NCBI GenBank assembly: GCA_965226775.1
Contig: CBDDEI010000002.1
Coordinates: 62,001-126,000 of the forward strand
Length of the DNA: 64,000 nt
Reading direction: 5' to 3'
DNA from: CBDDEI01 sp965226775
Lineage (GTDB): Bacteria > Chloroflexota > Dehalococcoidia > SHYD01
Position 1 is the first letter of the stretch, and each line of letters opens with the position of its first letter. Shown in pieces: positions 16,430 through 25,388 of this stretch. Position numbers and translations under genes: made by a program. Under the pieces are notes generated by a model that was not told the origin of the DNA, ran no database searches, and was given only the letters and a program-made list of their open reading frames with translations.

Positions 16430-17443
16430 ATGGCTGACCAAGAACAAATCCTCCTAAATGTTGAAGGCCTCAAGGTCTATTTCCCCGTTACCAGAGGAAT
16501 CGTCTTTGAGAGGAAAGTAGCTGATATTAAGGCAGTTGATGATATTAGCTTCTATATTCGCAAAGGGGAGACCCTTGGCTTGGTGGGCGAAAGCGGCTGC
16601 GGCAAGACCACTACTGGTCGAGCCATTCTCCAGCTTAGCAAGGCCACTGCCGGCACCATCAAATTCTGGGATGACGAGCGCGATGAGTACCTCGACCTGA
16701 CCACTCTGAAGGGCGAGGAGCTCAGGCGTGTGCGCCGGCGCATCCAGATCATCTTCCAGGACCCGTACGGTTCTTTGAATCCCCGCATGTCCTGCGGCGG
16801 CATTGTTGGTGAGCCACTCAAGATCCACAACTTGGCTCGTGGGAAAGAGTACGATGAGCGAGTAGAAGAGCTGCTCACTATTGTGGGACTGCATCCCTAC
16901 TTTGCCAGCAGGTACCCTCACGAGTTCTCCGGTGGTCAGCGGCAACGCATCGGCATTGCCCGGGCGCTGGCGTCCAACCCGTCGTTTGTCGTCTGCGACG
17001 AGCCCATCTCGGCACTGGACGTTTCGATTCAGGCGCAGATCATCAACCTACTGGAAGAGCTGCAGGATCGGTTTGGACTGACCTACCTCTTCATTGCCCA
17101 CGACCTCGCTGTGGTGCGTCACATCAGTGACCGCATCGTCGTGATGTACCTGGGCAAGGTAGCAGAGATTGCCGACCGCACGGCGCTGTACGAGAACCCC
17201 TTGCACCCGTACACCAAGGCGCTGCTCTCTGCCGTGCCAATTCCTGACCCCTCCATTGAAACCAAACGAGAGCGCATCATTCTGCAGGGCGATGTGCCCA
17301 GCCCGCTGCGGCCGCCGCCAGGATGCGTGTTCAACACCCGTTGCCCCATCGCCATTGATGTATGCTCAGAAGTGATCCCCGAGCTTCGGAACGTCGGCGG
17401 CGAAGGTTCCGATGAGCATTGGATCGCCTGCCACCGGGTGTAG
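16430..17443 (+). CDS. Oligopeptide-type ABC transporter ATPase, OppF/DppF
   Basis: The partner ATPase, 337 residues, with Walker A GESGCGKTT, signature EFSGGQRQR, Walker B FVVCDEPISALD and H-loop FIAHDL. The C-terminal Opp extension has PGCVFNTRCPIA. ATG 16430 is preceded by GAGGTGA, which overlaps the end of the OppD gene. The operon closes with a strong terminator. With no permeases here, the pair probably energises channels coded elsewhere, possibly working with the lipoprotein binding proteins at the right end of the window. Confidence 0.92.
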   Translation: MADQEQILLNVEGLKVYFPVTRGIVFERKVADIKAVDDISFYIRKGETLGLVGESGCGKTTTGRAILQLSKATAGTIKFWDDERDEYLDLTTLKGEELRRVRRRIQIIFQDPYGSLNPRMSCGGIVGEPLKIHNLARGKEYDERVEELLTIVGLHPYFASRYPHEFSGGQRQRIGIARALASNPSFVVCDEPISALDVSIQAQIINLLEELQDRFGLTYLFIAHDLAVVRHISDRIVVMYLGKVAEIADRTALYENPLHPYTKALLSAVPIPDPSIETKRERIILQGDVPSPLRPPPGCVFNTRCPIAIDVCSEVIPELRNVGGEGSDEHWIACHRV

Positions 17444-17461
17444 CCTTAAAAACAGTAATCG

Positions 17462-17491
17462 AAAGCCCTCCGCCTGAGCGGAGGGCTTTTT
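17462..17491 (+). terminator. Rho-independent terminator after oppDF
   Basis: A perfect 12-bp stem (17462-17473 with 17478-17489), loop CTGA, ending in a T-run. Confidence 0.85.
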
Positions 17492-17512
17492 GTTGGGCGC
17501 ATAATAGTACTA

Positions 17513-18685
17513 ATGCAGCTGTCTTCTTCTCTAAGCCTTCGCCGCTGGCTCCTCTTCGCATCATGTTGCATCCTGCTGGTCGCCGCAACGGGATGCCAGA
17601 CCGCGCAGCATGACGTGCGTATGCTCAAAGTGGGGTTGGTGACGCCGCTTTCCGGCCCCTACAACGCGGAGGGCACGCGGTGGCTTTTAGCGGCCAAGCT
17701 GGCAGTGGAGCAGTGGAACGCTACTCATGAGTATTCGCCTTATTGGATAGAGCTGGTTACTCACGATGAGACGGAGGGCCCGGACGTGGCGCGACGGCTG
17801 GCCTTGGATCCGGAAGTGCTGGGCGTCATTGGCTACACTGGCGGCGAGCTAAGTGTGCAGACCACTTCTACTTATTGGGCAGCAGCCCTCCCCTTACTCA
17901 CGGTGGGACCTGTGGCCTACGACAGCCCAAAAAGCGGGCCGCCGCGCCTCCTGCGGCTCGCTGCCGACTATTCGGCTCAGGCGGAGGGCATCAGCGCATT
18001 CCTAGAGCTCCAGTTGCAGGCGAGCAGCGCCGCGCTGGTGACGGGCAGCGACCCCATGCATCGGAGATGGCTGCTGGACTTGGAACGTGCGCTAGCTACT
18101 AGGAGCGTGCGCACAGCAGTAATTGCGCCACTGCCTGCGGACTCCGCGGACTACCGTAGTGTGGCGCAACTGGTGTTGGGTGAAGAGGTGGGTGCGGTGG
18201 TAGTCGCAGCATCGCCGGCGGAGGTCCTCGATTTCCAGCGGGCGTATAGCCTCTTGGAAAGCCCGCCGCCTCTCATCTTCATCAATACTTCCAAGCCGGC
18301 CGTCACCACTGAGGCGCTATCCAGCGTGGAGCAGCTGTACTGGCTCACGAGTGCGGGCGCAGCCTTTGAGAAGCCAGAGCTGCCGCCCTTTGAGGAGCCC
18401 TCCCAGCAGCACTTGGGCGAAACCCTTAGCCCACAAGCGGCACTGGTTTACGACGGGGTGCTGCTCTTGTTGCAAGCATATCTGCGGGTCTTTGAGCAGG
18501 ATGTGGAACCCACTAGGGACGCGGTCTGGATGGAGCTGCGCGAGGCCGGAACCTACTATGGGATCCTCAGAAGCTATCAGTTTGACGAGAGCGGCGGCCT
18601 AATTGAGCCGGTGACTTCGCTCTTGCAGGTCAGGGCTGATGGTGAATGCTGTGTGCTGGTTCCCCAGCTATCCGTGCAGCAGTGA
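17513..18685 (+). CDS. ABC-type binding lipoprotein, type I periplasmic fold
   Basis: A 390-residue exported lipoprotein. It has arginines, a hydrophobic core and a lipobox-like VAATGC with Cys28 as the lipidation site. The mature part begins KVGLVTPLSGPYNAEG, the hallmark of the Leu/Ile/Val-type binding family, followed by VLGVIGYTGG. No permease or ATPase of that class adjoins, so it may be a sensor or an orphan receptor. The ATG lies 8 bases after a CATAAT minus-10-like box at 17500, so the transcript may be leaderless. It ends one base before the convergent proA gene. Confidence 0.82.
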   Translation: MQLSSSLSLRRWLLFASCCILLVAATGCQTAQHDVRMLKVGLVTPLSGPYNAEGTRWLLAAKLAVEQWNATHEYSPYWIELVTHDETEGPDVARRLALDPEVLGVIGYTGGELSVQTTSTYWAAALPLLTVGPVAYDSPKSGPPRLLRLAADYSAQAEGISAFLELQLQASSAALVTGSDPMHRRWLLDLERALATRSVRTAVIAPLPADSADYRSVAQLVLGEEVGAVVVAASPAEVLDFQRAYSLLESPPPLIFINTSKPAVTTEALSSVEQLYWLTSAGAAFEKPELPPFEEPSQQHLGETLSPQAALVYDGVLLLLQAYLRVFEQDVEPTRDAVWMELREAGTYYGILRSYQFDESGGLIEPVTSLLQVRADGECCVLVPQLSVQQ

Positions 18686-18686
18686 T

Positions 18687-19964
18687 CTAAAGCGGCCTTA
18701 ACTGACCGCTGCCCCGGATAATCCACTTATAGGTAGTAAGCTCTTCCAGCCCCATGGGGCCGCGGGCGTGGAACTTCTGCGTGCTAATGCCTACCTCTGC
18801 GCCTAGGCCAAACTGCGCGCCGTCGGTGAACTGGGTGCTGGCATTCACGTAGACCGCTGCGGCGTCCACTTCCCGTAGGAAGCGTTGGGCCGCGCTGTAG
18901 TCCTCGGTAAGGATTGCTTCCGAATGCCCCGAACCGTAGCGCTCGATGTGCGACAGCGCGCCGTCCAAGTCGTCCACCACCTTGATGGCTGCCGTGAGGG
19001 CCAGGAACTCCTTACCCCAATCCTCCTCTGAAGCGGGTTGCACCGTTGCGCCCTCCGCGGAAGCGAGGATGTTCAGCGAAGAGGGATCGCAGTGGAGCTG
19101 GACACCCTCTGAAGCAAGCCGCTGTGCCAGAGAGGGCAGGAACGCATCCGCAACCTGTTGGTGCACCAGCAGCGTGTCCAACGCATTGCAAATAGTGGGA
19201 CGCCGGCACTTAGCGTTCACCACAATCTCCAGCGCCTGCGCCAGGTCTGCGTCGCTATCAACATAGGTGTGGCAGACCCCGATGCCGCCGGCCACTACGG
19301 GCATTGCGGCGGTCTCCGCTACGTAGCGGATGAGATCCGCACCGCCGCGGGGAATCAGCAGATCGATGGACTCCTTCATCTGGAGCATCTTGGCTACCAG
19401 GCTGCGGTCGGAGTCGGAAATAAGTTGCACGGCTCCCTCGGGCACACCTGCGGCGTTGCACGCCTCCTGGATAACCGCTACCAGCGCGATGTTCGATTGC
19501 AGCGCTTCCGAGCCGCCACGCAGGATAGCCGCATTGCCCGACTTGAGGCAGAGCACGGCGATATCTACCGAAACATTTGGACGGCTCTCGTAGATGGAGC
19601 CGATAACGCCCAGGGGCACCCGTACCCGCCCGACTTCTAGGCCATTAGCCAGTGTACGTTGGTCCATCAGCCGGCCCACGGGATCCGGCAGGGCAGCCAC
19701 GGTCCGCACGTCTTTCGCCATGTTCTCCAACCGCTGCGGGTTGAGGAGCAGCCGGTCCAGCATCGCCTCGGAGAGGCCGGTCTTTTGGGCCGCGGTGTAG
19801 TCCGCCGCGTTGGCGCGGAGTATAGCCTCCTGGTGAGCCAGCAGTCCCTGGGCTATGCCCTCCAACGCCCGGTTCTTCACCTCCGTGGAGAGGACGGCCA
19901 GCTTGCGGGAGGCCGCCTTAGCGGCGGCGCCCAGGGCAGCGAGGTCTATGGTTGTGGTAGCCAT
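18687..19964 (-). CDS. proA: Gamma-glutamyl phosphate reductase
   Basis: An NADPH-dependent enzyme that turns glutamyl-5-phosphate into glutamate semialdehyde, the second step of proline synthesis. The 425-residue protein has SIYESRPNVSVD, the catalytic cysteine in GIGVCHTYVD and the C-terminal VGISTQKFHARGPMGL, all standard ProA landmarks. The frame reaches a GTG at 19991, but ATG 19964 gives the usual N-terminus. ProB is not adjacent. The REP-like array begins only about 30 bases upstream of the start, so the promoter must lie within or beyond the repeats. Confidence 0.93.
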   Translation of the reverse strand: MATTTIDLAALGAAAKAASRKLAVLSTEVKNRALEGIAQGLLAHQEAILRANAADYTAAQKTGLSEAMLDRLLLNPQRLENMAKDVRTVAALPDPVGRLMDQRTLANGLEVGRVRVPLGVIGSIYESRPNVSVDIAVLCLKSGNAAILRGGSEALQSNIALVAVIQEACNAAGVPEGAVQLISDSDRSLVAKMLQMKESIDLLIPRGGADLIRYVAETAAMPVVAGGIGVCHTYVDSDADLAQALEIVVNAKCRRPTICNALDTLLVHQQVADAFLPSLAQRLASEGVQLHCDPSSLNILASAEGATVQPASEEDWGKEFLALTAAIKVVDDLDGALSHIERYGSGHSEAILTEDYSAAQRFLREVDAAAVYVNASTQFTDGAQFGLGAEVGISTQKFHARGPMGLEELTTYKWIIRGSGQLRPL

Positions 19965-19991
19965 TATGCACTCTATCTTACCAGCTTCCAC

Positions 19992-20760
19992 CGCTAATCG
20001 CCTATCCTTGCATGCGGCGGTTCTCCCTCACCCTAACCCTCTCCCAGAGGGAGAGGGGAGCGCATCCCCGCCCCTCGTAGTTCGACAAGCTCACTACGAA
20101 CGGACTCGCCGTCGGCCCTCCACCGCTCCCCCCGCCCCTCGTCCGCTACCATGGTGAGCCATGGTGAGCCTTCCTTCGCTAATCGCCTATCCTTGCACGC
20201 GGCGGTTCTCCCTCACCCTAACCCTCTCCCAGAGGGAGAGGGGAGCGCGTCCCCGCCCCTCGTAGTTCGACAAGCTCACTACGAACGGACTCGCCGTCGG
20301 CCCTCCACCACTCCCCCCGTTCCGCTCATGGTGAGCCTTCCTTCGCTAATCGCCTATCCTTGCACGCGGCGGTTCTCCCTCACCCTAACCCTCTCCCAGA
20401 GGGAGAGGGGAGCGCATCCCGCCCCTCGTTCGACAAGCTCCTACGAACGGACCGCGCCCTCCACTCCCCCCGTTCCGCTCATGGTGAGCCTTCCTTCGCT
20501 AATCGCCTATCCTTGCGCTCTAACCCTCTCCCAGAGGGAGAGGGGAGCCTCCGCTACGAACGGACTCGCCGGCGGCCCCCCCCGCCAGCTCATGGTGAGC
20601 CTTCCACCGCTAATCGCCTATCCTTGCATGCGGCGGCTCTCCCTCACCCTAACCCTCTCCCAGAGGGAGAGGGGAGCGCATCCCCGCCGTCGGCCTCGAC
20701 CGCGCCCCCCGCCCCGCTCATAGTGAGCCGCTCATGGTGAGCCTGTCGAATCCATGAGCG
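19992..20760. repeat. Five-copy REP-like palindromic tandem array
   Basis: Units start at about 19992, 20177, 20344, 20497 and 20608. Each begins CGCTAATCGCCTATCCTTGC and contains the palindrome CCCTCTCCCAGAGGGAGAGG. The first two units also hold an arm like GTAGTTCGACAAGCTCACTAC, and later ones are eroded. Spacing shrinks from 185 to 111 bases. Further CTCATGGTGAGCC motifs close each unit. Open frames here are low-complexity and repeat themselves, so none is called as a gene. The array fills the divergent gap between proA and the M23 lipoprotein. Confidence 0.85.
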
Positions 20761-20873
20761 CCGCGCCCCCTGACTGCATCAAAGCCAACTTCCACAGGCA
20801 GAGGCAAGCGAGTCTCAAGACTGTTTGCTTAATACGCACAACCCGTTACTGGTAAGAATGCTAGACTTGGTGT

Positions 20874-22064
20874 GTGACAATTTGGCCGGAAGCGCTGAAG
20901 CAGCTCAGGAGGCCACCCCTACGCTTGGCGGGGCTGGTAGTCCCTCTGCTGGTTGTGTCCTGCGCCCTTACCGAGCCTCCTCCTCCGCCGCCACCGCCGG
21001 CTCCTATGGCCTTGGAAGCACTGGTAGCCGCCGGCGCTGATCCGAAGCATATCCCCTCACGCTCCCCGGTCGCCTTGGCAACACCCTCCGTACCCACCAT
21101 ACCTATCGTGGATGCGGGCGCTAATCCGACGTTAACCCCCGTACGCTCCCCTACCGCCTCAGCAACACCCTTCGTGCCCCCTACACCTACCGTCGTCCCC
21201 ACAGCCACGCCGACACCCACGCCAACCGTGCCCGCGCTGAGCATCAATATGACGTTGCAAACGCCCGCTATTACCCAAGGTGGTGTGCAGGTAGTGCTCT
21301 TGACCAGCAATACCGCACTAACCAGCGTTAGCGGCGCCGTGGGGGAGCGGCCCCTGCTCTTCTGGAAGGAAGAGGAGCGCTGGTACGCACTGGTGGGCTT
21401 TCTCTCCGATGCCGCCTTGGGCGCACGTCAGGTGACCGTCACGGCAGAGGACGCTGCCGGTGGCTTGGCCACGGCAACCGCGGACTTTCAAGTGGTCGCA
21501 GGCGACTTTGTGGTGGAGGAGATCTGGCTGCCACCCGGGCAGGAAGGGCTTCTTGCGCCAGAAGTGCTGAATACGGAGTGGACCGCGCTCCTCAGCCTTA
21601 CGAGCACAGTGACGCCGCAGCGACGCTGGACAGGAGCCTTCGTGCCACCCGTAGCGGGGGGTCTGAGCTCTTCCTACGGCACGCGGCGCTCCTACAATGG
21701 AGGCCCGCCGGAAAGCCCGCATCAGGGCACAGACTTTGCGGTGGACGTGGGCACCCAAGTGGTGGCTGCGAATGCCGGTATTGTGGTCTTTGCTGGCGTG
21801 TGGCAGGTCCGGGGCAACGCTATCGTCATCGATCACGGCATAGGAGTGTACAGCGGCGCTTATCATCTAAGTGAGCTGCTGGTCGAGGAAGGCCAGGAGG
21901 TCGCCAAGGGAGAGATTATCGGTCGCGTAGGCGCGTCGGGCATGGCGACCGGCCCGCACCTGCACTGGGACATGGTGGTGCAAGGAACGCATACCTCGCC
22001 TGTAGGCTGGATGGAGTTCGCTCTACCACTTCCAGCCGCTACGGCCGGTGGTATCGCGAACTAA
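20874..22064 (+). CDS. M23 (LytM-type) peptidase lipoprotein
   Basis: A 396-residue cell-wall hydrolase-like protein. A hydrophobic N-terminus ends in VVSC (Cys30, likely lipidated), followed by a proline run and a Pro/Thr-rich linker to about residue 125. An immunoglobulin-like segment precedes the C-terminal M23 domain, which has HQGTDFAVD (zinc His and Asp) and GPHLHWD (HxH). It probably trims or binds the cell wall. The start is a GTG at 20874 with no clear ribosome site, so the exact N-terminus is uncertain. Confidence 0.85.
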   Translation: MTIWPEALKQLRRPPLRLAGLVVPLLVVSCALTEPPPPPPPPAPMALEALVAAGADPKHIPSRSPVALATPSVPTIPIVDAGANPTLTPVRSPTASATPFVPPTPTVVPTATPTPTPTVPALSINMTLQTPAITQGGVQVVLLTSNTALTSVSGAVGERPLLFWKEEERWYALVGFLSDAALGARQVTVTAEDAAGGLATATADFQVVAGDFVVEEIWLPPGQEGLLAPEVLNTEWTALLSLTSTVTPQRRWTGAFVPPVAGGLSSSYGTRRSYNGGPPESPHQGTDFAVDVGTQVVAANAGIVVFAGVWQVRGNAIVIDHGIGVYSGAYHLSELLVEEGQEVAKGEIIGRVGASGMATGPHLHWDMVVQGTHTSPVGWMEFALPLPAATAGGIAN

Positions 22065-22121
22065 CAGCTCGCTGTTAGTATGTTACTAGGTTAAATCGAA
22101 ACACTTAGAGAAGGAGGAGTC

Positions 22122-22634
22122 ATGGAACCATATCTGAATGCCCTAGCGCTTTACGTGCACATCGGGGCCGGCATCGTCTGGATAGGGGTGTTGCTCTATA
22201 TCAGGTTCTTGCTGCTACCATCCGTTGGCGCAATCCCACCGGAGGCGCGCGGGCCCATTATGATTGAGCTTGGCCCGCGGGGTGTGCGCTTTGCCATGCG
22301 CGCCGCTGAGATCACCCTTATCGCTGGCATAGTGATGATGTTCATCATGGGGCGGGCAACCCGGATGGAGCACTTTCTCACTACTCTGTGGGGGCAGGCG
22401 ATTCTTGCAGGCTTCGTAGGCTCACTGGCAATCTACGTCGTGGGGCGACTAATAACCGCGCCCGTCACCCGCTTAATCGTTGATACGCTGCAGCAGATGG
22501 CCGCGGGCACAGCAAGAGAGGATGTGGCCGCCTACCTGCAAGCGTTGGCTGACCAGCAGAAACGCGCACTGAACCTGCAACTGGTCATAGCGGCCATTGT
22601 GGTGTTCACGATGGCGCTGGCGCGCTTCGCTTAA
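22122..22634 (+). CDS. Four-helix membrane protein, CopD-like
   Basis: A 170-residue integral membrane protein with about four hydrophobic helices. The first is YVHIGAGIVWIGVLLYIRF, whose HxxxxxxWxG pattern resembles the CopD/putative copper-export family. A charged loop after helix 3 (residues 115-145) faces the cytoplasm. AGAAGGAGGAG before ATG 22122 is a strong ribosome site. Metal binding is only suggested by resemblance; no copper genes are near. Confidence 0.65.
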   Translation: MEPYLNALALYVHIGAGIVWIGVLLYIRFLLLPSVGAIPPEARGPIMIELGPRGVRFAMRAAEITLIAGIVMMFIMGRATRMEHFLTTLWGQAILAGFVGSLAIYVVGRLITAPVTRLIVDTLQQMAAGTAREDVAAYLQALADQQKRALNLQLVIAAIVVFTMALARFA

Positions 22635-22709
22635 GCGATGGGGTGGAGATAGAGCAAGGACGAGCTTCTGCGTCGGTCGCCCGCTGCGACCTACTTAGCA
22701 TGACGTAAC

Positions 22710-24422
22710 TTAACCGCGTCTTCCGAACTCCCGCTCCAGGTGTGCTGAGCTAACATGGATCATGGTCGGGCGGCCATGAGGACAGGTCTGGGGTTGCTGG
22801 CAGCGCTCCAAGTCTTGCAGTAGCGCTTGCATCTCCGCGGGCGCCAGGGAATCACCCGCGCGCACGGCGCTATGGCAGGCGACCGTGGCCAGCACACCAT
22901 TGAACCGGTCCTGGCCGTTATGCAGGCTGTCCAGCAGCTCCCGCACTACATCCGAGACCTCCGCAAGCCGCAGGCCGCGGGGCAGTGCGCGTACCAAGAG
23001 CTGTCGCTCCCCAAAGGACTCCAGTGCGAAGCCGTAGCGTTGGAGCTGGCTGCTGTCCTCTAGCACTAGGTGCAGGTCGTCTAGGGGCATCGTGACCAGG
23101 TGCGGCTCAATGAGTCCTTGGGAGTCCCAGCCATGCTCCTCAGCCTGACGGGCCACCTGCTCAAAGACCACCCGCTCGTGGGCGGCGTGCTGATCGATGA
23201 GGTACATGCCGTCAGGCCCCTCAGTGATGATATAGGTGCCGTTCATCTGCCCCACTACACGTAGCAGCGGCCAGGGGCGCGTGGCGGAAGTTGCAGCAGC
23301 CTCCTCTTGAGCTTGAGGCGCAGTTGGTGGAGTGAACAGCGTTGCTTGCGCGGGCGCAGCAGCCTCTGTTGAGGTTAAGGCAGGCGCTAGTGCCGGCGCG
23401 GGCGCTTGTTGCCCGCCGGGCGCGCTTGCCGCGATAGTGTGTCGCACTGCCCGCTGCACCGCCCTATAGACCTCGCCCTCATTGCGGAAGCGCACCTCCG
23501 TCTTACGAGGGTGGATGTTCACGTCTACCTCCTGCGACGGCACGGTGACGTGGAGAATGGAAATCGGATGCCTGCCTACCATGAGCGCGTTCTGGTAGGC
23601 CTCCTCAACGGCATGGGCCAGCGCGCGGTGCTGCACCCAACGCCCGTTCACATAGAGGCTCTGATGGGCGCGGGACGACCGCGTTAGCCCCGGCGGGCTG
23701 ACCAGACCTGTGACCTCGATGTCCGAGGACTGAGCCGGCTCATCAGGAGGGAGGACCTTCACTAGCGCGGCCGCGGCCTCCGTGCCCAGCACCGCTGCGG
23801 CCGCGTTGCGCAGCTCGCCATCTCCGGGCGTCTGGAGCACCCGCTTGCCCTCGACGATCATGGTGAAGCTGACCGCGGGCCGGGCCAGGGCGTAGTGGGT
23901 CACGATGGTGACGCAGTGCCCGGCTTCGGTGGTATCCGAGCGAAGGAACTTGCGGCGCGCGGGGAAGTTAAGGAAGAGGTCTCGGATAGCGACCGTGGTG
24001 CCTTCCGGCGCGCCTTGAGGGCCGTGCCCCGCTTGTTTATCGTCCTTGAAGCGGACGTACGCGCCGCCCACCGCATTGTGCTGGCGAGAGAGGAAGGTGA
24101 CATCCGCCACCGACGCGATGCTGGGGAGGGCTTCGCCGCGGAAGCCGAGGGTGCTTACATAGAGCAGGTCTGCTTCCGAAGCTATCTTGCTGGTGGCGTG
24201 GCGCTGGAAAGCCAGGGCAAGCTGCTCGGAGGGCAGGCCGACACCGTTGTCGCGCACGCGGATCAAGCCGCGGCCGCCTTCTACAATATCCACCCAGATG
24301 GCAGTGGCGCCGGCGTCGAGGGCGTTCTCCACTAGCTCCTTCACGGCGGAGGCAGGCCGCTCAATCACCTCACCAGCGGCGATCTTGGCGGCTACTTCTG
24401 GGGGGAGCACCTGTAGGGGCAT
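22710..24422 (-). CDS. mutL: DNA mismatch repair protein MutL
   Basis: The 570-residue mismatch-repair mediator. The N-terminal GHKL ATPase shows ENALDAGA, DNGVGL and GFRGEAL. A Pro/Ala-rich linker spans about residues 335-390. The C-terminal domain keeps the complete endonuclease motif DQHAAHERVVFE (DQHA-x2-E-x4-E) and CPHGRPT, so this is the nicking type of MutL found in bacteria lacking MutH. No mutS is in the window. Confidence 0.95.
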   Translation of the reverse strand: MPLQVLPPEVAAKIAAGEVIERPASAVKELVENALDAGATAIWVDIVEGGRGLIRVRDNGVGLPSEQLALAFQRHATSKIASEADLLYVSTLGFRGEALPSIASVADVTFLSRQHNAVGGAYVRFKDDKQAGHGPQGAPEGTTVAIRDLFLNFPARRKFLRSDTTEAGHCVTIVTHYALARPAVSFTMIVEGKRVLQTPGDGELRNAAAAVLGTEAAAALVKVLPPDEPAQSSDIEVTGLVSPPGLTRSSRAHQSLYVNGRWVQHRALAHAVEEAYQNALMVGRHPISILHVTVPSQEVDVNIHPRKTEVRFRNEGEVYRAVQRAVRHTIAASAPGGQQAPAPALAPALTSTEAAAPAQATLFTPPTAPQAQEEAAATSATRPWPLLRVVGQMNGTYIITEGPDGMYLIDQHAAHERVVFEQVARQAEEHGWDSQGLIEPHLVTMPLDDLHLVLEDSSQLQRYGFALESFGERQLLVRALPRGLRLAEVSDVVRELLDSLHNGQDRFNGVLATVACHSAVRAGDSLAPAEMQALLQDLERCQQPQTCPHGRPTMIHVSSAHLEREFGRRG

Positions 24423-24743
24423 AGCTTAACCTCACGAGTATTTTACCAGGAGTGGGCAGCCATTGGTGATATGCGCTCAAGTAATAAGCCGCGAGTTAGC
24501 AAACTCCAGGCTTGTAGACGTGGCGGCGCACTCTATCACGCGGGTGAGCTCAGTGGCGTCGTGCAGGTTCAGTTTCCCTTTGGAACGACTCATTGCTATA
24601 ATCGCTGTGCCCATCATCCAGCAGATCAGGCCTCTGACGCTCCGTAGCGCTCGCGTGTAACTCTCGCCGTAGTAGGCCCTCTGCACGTGCGACGGCTGAG
24701 ATGCAGATGATGAGCGCAATAGGTGTATCGGAGGTCGCTGAAG
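24423..24743. other. Gene-free gap between divergent mutL and uspA
   Basis: Frames here are short and unrecognised. A TATAAT at 24597-24602 reading towards uspA is a possible minus-10 but lacks a good minus-35. Nothing else is supported. Confidence 0.4.
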
Positions 24744-25217
24744 ATGTACGAACGAATCTTGGTCCCTTTGGATGGTTCCCCTGTAGCAGAGCAAGTGCTC
24801 CCTCATGCAGAAGGGATAGCCAAGCAGTTCGGCTCCCAGATCACCCTGCTCCGGACGATTACTCCCCTTGAGAAGCTCGCGCTGCAGACTGCCGGCGGTG
24901 GAGCACTGTCCATGCCTGATGCTCCCGTAGCTATTGCCCAAGACATCCTGGAAGCTGAGCGGGAAGAGGCTATGGCCTATTTGCAGACCATGAAAGAGAA
25001 TTTGCAGGCAATGGGCATAGCTGTGGACACCCTATTGCTTGAGCAGGACTCGGCCACAGGTATCACCGAGACTGCCGAGAGCAAGGACGTGTCCCTCATT
25101 GCTATGTGCACCCACGGCCGGGGCGGGCTGGGCCGGCTGATCTTTGGCAGCGTTACTGACGAAGTGCTGCGCAAAGAGCCGCACATTCCAATGCTGCTTA
25201 TCCGCGGGGAAGGTTAA
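24744..25217 (+). CDS. Universal stress protein, UspA family
   Basis: A single 157-residue Usp domain. It opens MYERILVPLDGSPVAEQVL and ends with the nucleotide-binding motif GRGGLGRLIFGSVTDEVLR and PMLLIRG, so ATP binding is expected. ATG 24744 follows GGAGG at 9 bases and is preferred over the upstream in-frame ATG at 24723. It is monocistronic. Role in stress survival is inferred from the family only. Confidence 0.92.
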   Translation: MYERILVPLDGSPVAEQVLPHAEGIAKQFGSQITLLRTITPLEKLALQTAGGGALSMPDAPVAIAQDILEAEREEAMAYLQTMKENLQAMGIAVDTLLLEQDSATGITETAESKDVSLIAMCTHGRGGLGRLIFGSVTDEVLRKEPHIPMLLIRGEG

Positions 25218-25388
25218 CCGTTAGCGGGCTGAACCGCAGCGCGCACTTCCTATAATCCCGCGTAGCCTGACTGCGCCAGCGCTCCTCACGCATCTGAGCC
25301 GCGTTGAGCGTAGCAGGGCTATGCAATACTTTGGGGCGCGCAACGACAGCGTTCCGTACTGATCCGACAATTGTATGGGGGGCTTTTG

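Noticed and set aside
19992..20760. CRISPR-like array
   Set aside because: Unit spacing is irregular (111-185 bases), the repeated parts are palindromic modules longer than CRISPR repeats, the sequence between them is also repeated, and there are no cas genes.
22061..22078. CTAACAGC/GCTGTTAG hairpin after the M23 gene
   Set aside because: Only an 8-bp stem with a 2-base loop and no T-run; too weak to call a terminator.
24477..24941. 154-codon reverse frame between mutL and uspA
   Set aside because: It overlaps uspA, whose Usp motifs are clear; no ribosome site or family resemblance.
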